A DNA stretch of 12,412 nucleotides from contig JAJRPK010000048.1 in the NCBI GenBank assembly GCA_024280785.1, positions 1 through 12,412 on the forward strand, read 5' to 3'. The translations under genes and the position numbers were made by a program. Origin of the DNA: Gammaproteobacteria bacterium (lineage in GTDB: Bacteria; Pseudomonadota; Gammaproteobacteria; Pseudomonadales; UBA7434). How positions within the stretch are numbered: the stretch's first letter is position 1; every line of letters starts with the position of its first letter. The notes beneath the pieces are model-generated. The model made no database searches. It was given only the letters and a program-made list of their open reading frames with translations, and was not told the DNA's origin. Positions 8,570 to 12,412 of this stretch are shown piece after piece.

Positions 8570-8591
8570 CGTATTGTACGCTGACGATACG
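8570..8591. promoter_or_regulatory. Operator-like imperfect inverted repeat in the divergent region
   Basis: Arms CGTATTGT (8570-8577) and ACGATACG (8584-8591) are complementary at 7 of 8 positions, with a 6-bp spacer. The 22-bp site begins right after the candidate -10 and covers the predicted start of transcription, the classic place for a repressor of TetR or similar type. No regulator gene is in the window, so the cognate protein is unknown. Confidence 0.4.
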
Positions 8592-8651
8592 CACATTCAT
8601 AACATAGATCGAGTTCTGATTCATCACCCGGTGCGTTAACTACCTATAACA

Positions 8652-8679
8652 AATACACTTAAGCTAATACACTTAAGCT
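8652..8679 (+). repeat. Perfect 14-bp tandem duplication in the DUF1214 leader
   Basis: AATACACTTAAGCT occurs twice back to back (8652-8665 and 8666-8679) with no mismatch. Each copy contains the palindrome CTTAAG. The second copy abuts the ribosome binding site (GAGGA, 8681-8685). It may be a recent slippage duplication or a paired binding site. Confidence 0.85.
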
Positions 8680-8692
8680 AGAGGATCGCGAA

Positions 8693-9793
8693 ATGACTAC
8701 CCAAGACATAGAACAACGAGTGATAGACGGAACCAGCTGGGACGAGTTTTGCGATCGTTTGAAAGAGGCGGGGAAATTGATTCAACGTCCCGAGACGCCC
8801 AATGATGCTTTTAATAAAGCCGAAGGATATCGCTATCTGATCCGACGCTTGCGTGGCTCGCTAGAAAATGCCATGGAGTATGGCGATGTCGCGTTTCCTC
8901 GACTGCAAGGGTCCCCCAACGAGGGAGCAAAGACAGGAGCCGACAACCCGGACAATTATTATCAGAGTTGCACCCTAAGCTCAAAATATGACTACAAAAT
9001 TAGCGGCACGCGCGGCAGTGTAGATTTTCTTGCCTTTAGCACCAAAGGAGGCAGTTACGGCAAAGACGGAAACCTATCGCCAACAGGATATTTTGATTCA
9101 CAAAAATTGCAGTGCGATAAAAACGGTTATTTTGAGTTAATTATTAGTCAGTCCAAACATGATGATAACTGGCTACCGATGGAAGCCAATACCAATTCAA
9201 TGATTGTGCGGCAAACCTTCCAGGACCGCGCGACAGAAGTTCGCGCAGAAATCAAGATCGAGCGTATAAATGCTACTGGTGCTCCCGAACCATTTAGTGC
9301 TGAAAAACTGGACCGGGGACTGCAGGCCGCTGGCAACCAATTGTACGGCACAGTAAATTTATTTATCGATTGGGCGGAGAGTTACAAGGGCCATGTGAAT
9401 CAGCTGCCACATATAGATCAAAATATTTGTCAAATGGCAGGCGGTGACCCAACCATTTATTATTTTCATAGCTTATGGAAATTAGCAGATGATGAGGCTT
9501 TGGTCATTGAAGCCAAAACTATTCCGGAATGTCAGACGTGGAACTTTCAATTAGATAACTACTGGATGGAATCGTTAGACTATTTCAACCATTGTATCCA
9601 TATCAATAGGCATACTGCCGTGTATGAAAAAGATGGTGGCGTGCGAATTATTGTTACTCATAAAGATCCTGGTCTACCCAACTGGGTCGACACCGCAAGC
9701 CATAATGATGGAACCATGTGCTTTCGATGGATTGGCGCTAGTGAATATCCGGATGTGGAAACCAAGGTTGTTAAGGTTTCTGAGCTTACGTAA
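8693..9793 (+). CDS. DUF1214 domain-containing protein
   Basis: A 366-residue protein of unknown biochemical function. The DUF1214 domain occupies about residues 283-350: it opens with WNFQLDNYWMESLDY, carries an Asn-Arg-His-Thr-Ala segment, and ends DPGLPNWVDTASH then GTMCFRW, all hallmark positions of the family. The N-terminal 280 residues contain SGTRGSVDFLAFSTKGG (104-120) and a region with many aromatics and charged residues, probably beta-rich. No signal peptide or transmembrane segment is evident, so it is likely cytoplasmic. The ATG at 8693 has GAGGA 7 nt upstream. It is transcribed divergently from the sulfotransferase-P450 unit across a 278-bp region with an operator-like site, suggesting shared regulation and perhaps a shared pathway. 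No catalytic residues can be assigned with confidence. Confidence 0.85.
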   Translation: MTTQDIEQRVIDGTSWDEFCDRLKEAGKLIQRPETPNDAFNKAEGYRYLIRRLRGSLENAMEYGDVAFPRLQGSPNEGAKTGADNPDNYYQSCTLSSKYDYKISGTRGSVDFLAFSTKGGSYGKDGNLSPTGYFDSQKLQCDKNGYFELIISQSKHDDNWLPMEANTNSMIVRQTFQDRATEVRAEIKIERINATGAPEPFSAEKLDRGLQAAGNQLYGTVNLFIDWAESYKGHVNQLPHIDQNICQMAGGDPTIYYFHSLWKLADDEALVIEAKTIPECQTWNFQLDNYWMESLDYFNHCIHINRHTAVYEKDGGVRIIVTHKDPGLPNWVDTASHNDGTMCFRWIGASEYPDVETKVVKVSELT

Positions 9794-9832
9794 GCCGGTT
9801 TATATGGAGGGGGGAGTCGCTATCGAAATGGG

Positions 9833-10557
9833 TTAGGTATTCAGGTTTGAAGTTTCACGCTTCGATTGAAGGTGAGTTGTCGGGGTCGCCCGACGGCAAG
9901 TGGATTTTTTCAACTGCAAAAATAAGTAACCATCACACCCCGCCCCATTTTTATCCGCCAGCTCTGCTTCAATTTTCTTAATACTCGGCAACTTATCTTT
10001 TAAACCTGCCGGAAGTGCCCGATTAAACTGATATTCGGCAACACCAATAGGTTTGCTGTTATCACTTAGTGCATACTCTGCAATCACTTTGTTATGAGTT
10101 TTACACAGTAATAAGCCAATAGTAGGGCTGCCTTGTTCAGCCTTTATTTGTCTATCGATAGCCGTTAAATAAAAACTCAGCTTGCCTGCGTGCTCAGGCT
10201 TAAAAAGTCAAACAGATAAGGGTCTATTATGGTTTGTTGGGCAAGATCAGATTGAATGGCCGGCAGCGTTTGTTCAAAGTTGTTGGTAGCTTTGCCTTCG
10301 CGCTGCCACAATTGACTCTCTATTTGATGAGTGAGTACATTGCGACTCCAACCGTACTCCAAGGTGTTGCGAACATAATAAAGTGCCTCCCGTGTGCTTT
10401 GACACTTATTGATAATCTGCTGATTATGCCCCCAAGGTATTTTGATCAATTGCGCAACAGCCTGTTGCGCAATTGCAGTATCACTCGACCAGTATGTGTA
10501 CCACTGCCTTATAAGCTCAAGGTTGCGACGAGAAATATTAAAAGCGCTTGCGAGCCC
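9833..10557 (-). pseudogene. Broken YhcG/DUF1016 family PD-(D/E)XK nuclease
   Basis: Two fragments in different frames together match a YhcG-type protein. Fragment one (10557 to 10177) reads ISRRNLELIRQWYTYW, PWGHNQQIINK, GWSRNVLTHQIES, NFEQTLPAIQSDLAQQT and DPYLFDFLSL. Fragment two (10207 to 9833) resumes at FKPEHAGKLSFYL, then GSPTIGLLLCK, VIAEYAL and KPIGVAEYQ. From memory of the family, about 60-70 residues normally separate DFL from FKPE, and these hold the catalytic D...(D/E)xK nuclease core. Here they are missing and the frame shifts at a T-run around 10202-10206. The N-terminal region before ISRRNLEL is also missing: in-frame stops lie at 10558-10560 and 10591-10593, and no family match continues upstream. 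The last 35 or so residues after ELADKN look unrelated to the family. The gene is therefore a non-functional remnant, with no active nuclease expected. Confidence 0.85.
10447..10475. repeat. Near-perfect 29-bp palindrome inside the YhcG remnant
   Basis: Arms CAATTGCGCAACAG (10447-10460) and CTGTTGCGCAATTG (10462-10475) are exactly complementary around a single central C. In the remnant's frame it encodes the Ala-Gln-Gln-Ala-Val-Ala-Gln-Leu stretch before PWGHN, so it may partly reflect codon choice in a family-conserved segment. Confidence 0.9.
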
Positions 10558-11024
10558 TTAAACAATTATTCGATACTGAAACCGATGCCGCTAAAACCCT
10601 CAATCGCGGTAAACACGTAGAACTGAAGAATTTCAGTCCTGCACATTCCCCCGCATACTCATCCCTAAATTTGACGTGCCACTACTTATCTCTTTGAAAT
10701 CTATATAAATATTAGATATTTCCACCGACAAATGGGGCAAACGAATAACGGTCCATCGCGAAAGATTTTATGGATGTCATCCTATCTATAACCGTGATAC
10801 CAGATTAGCGTCAAGGCATATAGGGCCAAATAGCTCCTCGCCAGAACAATCTGACCATTGACATTATGATTCAAAGTGTTTTATTGTAAACGCCCCCCTA
10901 TTATTTGAATCTATCTGTGCTGCGCTATATTTCGTTGCACCGGTATTTTACGACTCACCGATTCAAATTCTGCACTTAATTCCTGGAAAACGATTTTTAT
11001 TGGTTTCGTACAGGGATTAGGGAT
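10558..11024. other. 467-bp stretch without a convincing gene
   Basis: No frame here gives a recognisable protein. A plus-strand frame open from 10542 to 10697 (opening KRLRALKQLFDTETDAAK) has no ATG and no recognised family. The octamer GATTCAAA occurs at 10868-10875 and 10960-10967 and inverted at 10904-10911. An AT-rich imperfect palindrome lies around 10697-10721. The promoter of the downstream exported protein should lie here; a TTGAAT (10905-10910) and TATATT (10926-10931) pair with a short 15-bp spacer is only a weak candidate. Confidence 0.5.
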
Positions 11025-11032
11025 ATGTTTAA
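10988..11032 (+). repeat. 45-bp leader repeat, copy 1 (includes start codon of exported protein)
   Basis: This segment matches 12368-12412 with one mismatch (G at 11003, A at 12383), offset 1,380 bp. It contains the ribosome binding site AGGGA (11012-11016, 8 nt before ATG), a second AGGGA touching the start codon, and the first codons ATG TTT AA. Confidence 0.95.
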
Positions 11033-12335
11033 CACTGTTTTTACTCTACCGCGCGCAGCGGCTTCTAATAATTATTATCAACGATTTTTAAATCTAACAC
11101 TTTCTATCTGCTCGCTACTGTTAAGCACTCAATTAAGCGCCCAACCACTTGCTTTTGATGCTAGCCAATTGCGGCTTGAAGCGAACACCGAGCAACTACA
11201 GTCCACAGCCGTTTATAAAGCCCAGCTTAAAAGCAATGGCTATGTCTACATTGACAAACGGAACTTTGAAATTAAAGATCTCCCTAGAAGTGGAGAATCC
11301 ATTCCTCCTTTCTTCGGAATGCCTATTCGTGTAAATGCCTACGACCCCACCGCCGGCAATGCGTACTACGTCAACAGATTGGGTGACTCCACAAAATTAG
11401 CTAGCGACGCAACGAATTTTATCCGCGTATCTGACAATTACACATCTTTTCGTGAACACACAGCAACAGTATTTCCTGATTCTCCTGTAGTAGACGGCTT
11501 TCATGTTTTTTACTCCGACGGCGGGCAACGGAACCTACTGGTAAATAATCAAGCAAATATGGCTAGCCTGCCCGAAAATTTCCAAATGCTTAACCATCAA
11601 AACAATACCGCCTACGGGTACATTGACACAGGCGACGGCCCTCTCGCTGAACAAGCCGCTACTTTTAACCTTGTCAACAGTGCGCTAAGTTTTATTGATC
11701 TGAAAGTAGCTCACAACTCTTACCTTTACGACAGCCTTTCAAGAGTCCCTGAGATTTACCCGGACATTAATACTCTTCCAATTACCGTCCCGAGACTTAG
11801 CGCAGAAGAAAATGGTGCCTATGCAGGAGTGGCATTTTCTGTTAACGGAGCATTTTTCGCGAGCGGCTTCGTTAAATTACAAGATGGAACAACAGTAAGG
11901 CTTTCCTCGTCTATCACAGACTCCATTGTCATTGAGGACGGCTTGGCATTTTATTCGGGTAATGATTCAGAGCGTAGCGTTTATTTTGCTACTGACGGAT
12001 CGATGGAAAGCCCCGTCAACGCTGAAAATACTTTGGTTCTAGGCGGGGATATTGAAAGGGGTTTTGGTTTTGGAAAAGGGAAAAACCGGGAAGGTGAAGG
12101 AGACCTACTCAAAATTTTCAATCTCGACGACGGTTTCATTGTCACCTCGTTCGATGTCGGCGATGAAATACTTGATGTACAACTTCTAGAAGATGGACGC
12201 CTTGAATACCTGGCCAATAAAGACGGTGTATTTGTTCGCGGCTTTGTCTCCACCGTACCGCTACCCGCTTCTGCCTGGTTATTTATTTCGGCAATTTCCG
12301 GGTTACTTATTACCCGCAAAGCACAGATTAAATAG
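11025..12335 (+). CDS. Secreted protein with VPLPA/PEP-CTERM-type sorting signal
   Basis: A 436-residue exported protein of unrecognised function. A signal peptide spans about residues 1-39 with hydrophobic core LTLSICSLLL and likely cleavage after LSA. The C-terminus (411-436) begins VPLPASAWLF, continues with a hydrophobic helix and ends in a basic tail (TRKAQIK), the tripartite layout of exosortase/archaeosortase-type substrates (VPLPA or PEP-CTERM class). Such proteins are thought to be cut at the motif and released to the surface or exopolysaccharide matrix. The mature part is acidic, rich in Asn, Asp, Ser and aromatic residues, and has no cysteine. Its repeated short beta-like segments could form a propeller or sandwich, but I recognise no domain. 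The start ATG has AGGGA 8 nt upstream. The same leader recurs after the gene, implying a downstream paralog. No exosortase gene lies in the window. Confidence 0.85.
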   Translation: MFNTVFTLPRAAASNNYYQRFLNLTLSICSLLLSTQLSAQPLAFDASQLRLEANTEQLQSTAVYKAQLKSNGYVYIDKRNFEIKDLPRSGESIPPFFGMPIRVNAYDPTAGNAYYVNRLGDSTKLASDATNFIRVSDNYTSFREHTATVFPDSPVVDGFHVFYSDGGQRNLLVNNQANMASLPENFQMLNHQNNTAYGYIDTGDGPLAEQAATFNLVNSALSFIDLKVAHNSYLYDSLSRVPEIYPDINTLPITVPRLSAEENGAYAGVAFSVNGAFFASGFVKLQDGTTVRLSSSITDSIVIEDGLAFYSGNDSERSVYFATDGSMESPVNAENTLVLGGDIERGFGFGKGKNREGEGDLLKIFNLDDGFIVTSFDVGDEILDVQLLEDGRLEYLANKDGVFVRGFVSTVPLPASAWLFISAISGLLITRKAQIK

Positions 12336-12357
12336 CTTGCTTCGCGTAAGTTCTTTT
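12334..12357 (+). terminator. Weak hairpin plus T-run after the exported-protein gene
   Basis: AGCTTGC (12334-12340) can pair with GTAAGTT (12346-12352), including two G-T wobbles, over a 5-nt loop, followed by CTTTT. It is too weak to be sure of. If it does not terminate, transcription would run into the next copy 70 bp on. Confidence 0.3.
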
Positions 12358-12367
12358 AAATTACCAG

Positions 12368-12412
12368 AAACGATTTTTATTGATTTCGTACAGGGATTAG
12401 GGATATGTTTAA
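12368..12412 (+). repeat. 45-bp leader repeat, copy 2
   Basis: Second copy of the leader at 10988-11032 with a single base difference, running to the last base of the window, so the true repeat may be longer. It carries the same ribosome binding site and start codon. Confidence 0.95.
12405..12412 (+). CDS. Probable start of a tandem paralog, cut off by window edge
   Basis: Only ATG TTT AA is visible. Because the 37 bases before it and these 8 bases match the start of the exported-protein gene almost exactly, a second VPLPA/PEP-CTERM-type gene probably starts here, 69 bp after the first ends. Nothing of its product can be seen, and the duplicate could be truncated. Confidence 0.5.

Noticed and set aside
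10177..10449. Stand-alone 90-residue gene starting with TTG
   Set aside because: The frame stays open upstream to 10557 with YhcG-like residues, so it is a piece of the broken nuclease gene, not a separate gene.
10447..10475. Reading the 29-bp palindrome as an insertion-sequence end or CRISPR repeat
   Set aside because: It is single copy in the window, with no flanking transposase, target duplication or spacer array.
10234..10620. 128-residue plus-strand frame over the YhcG remnant
   Set aside because: The opposite strand shows strong YhcG family motifs across the same bases, so this is a shadow frame.
11981..12319. 112-residue minus-strand frame opposite the exported protein
   Set aside because: Ser/Pro/Arg-rich antisense of a gene with a clear signal peptide and sorting signal.

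Overview
The window reads as chromosomal DNA of a free-living, probably marine, gammaproteobacterium of moderate GC content. This rests on its gene types: an RND efflux pump, a PhyH-type dioxygenase, a class II fumarase, a sulfotransferase with a P450, a DUF1214 protein and a VPLPA/PEP-CTERM exported protein. A Cellvibrionales/Spongiibacteraceae-like source is plausible but unproven. There are no rRNA genes, CRISPR arrays or intact insertion sequences, and I recognised no tRNA genes.

Layout. (1) Positions 1-3143, minus strand: a periplasmic adaptor (HlyD/MFP) gene overlaps an RND permease gene by 4 bases (ATGA). The permease runs off the left edge after 665 codons. (2) 3297-4160, minus strand: a PhyH-family Fe(II)/2-oxoglutarate dioxygenase with a strong hairpin across its stop codon. 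A 222-bp AT-rich divergent region separates it from (3) fumC (4383-5768, plus strand). (4) 5859-8414, minus strand: a sulfotransferase gene (TTG start) followed 39 bp later by an unusual cytochrome P450 gene, almost certainly one transcription unit. (5) 8693-9793, plus strand: a DUF1214 protein transcribed divergently from it. The 278-bp region between them holds a plausible sigma-70 promoter, an imperfect operator-like palindrome just after the -10, and a perfect 14-bp tandem repeat before the ribosome binding site. (6) 9833-10557, minus strand: the wreck of a YhcG/DUF1016 PD-(D/E)XK nuclease gene whose catalytic core has been deleted. (7) 10558-11024: a gene-poor stretch. (8) 11025-12335, plus strand: a secreted VPLPA/PEP-CTERM protein. 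Its 45-bp leader, including the start codon, is repeated after the gene with one mismatch, so a tandem paralog probably begins at 12405.

How the genes may work together. The adaptor and permease form the inner part of a tripartite efflux pump; no outer-membrane channel gene is visible. The most interesting unit is sulfotransferase + P450 facing DUF1214. The P450 keeps the ExxR and heme-cysteine motifs but lacks the I-helix acid/alcohol pair used for O2 activation, as in prostacyclin-synthase-like P450s that rearrange peroxides. With a PAPS-dependent sulfotransferase beside it, this suggests an uncharacterised lipid, sterol or oxylipin-like tailoring pathway. That pathway is inference only. 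The right-hand part (9.8-12.4 kb) looks like accessory DNA shaped by deletion and tandem duplication.
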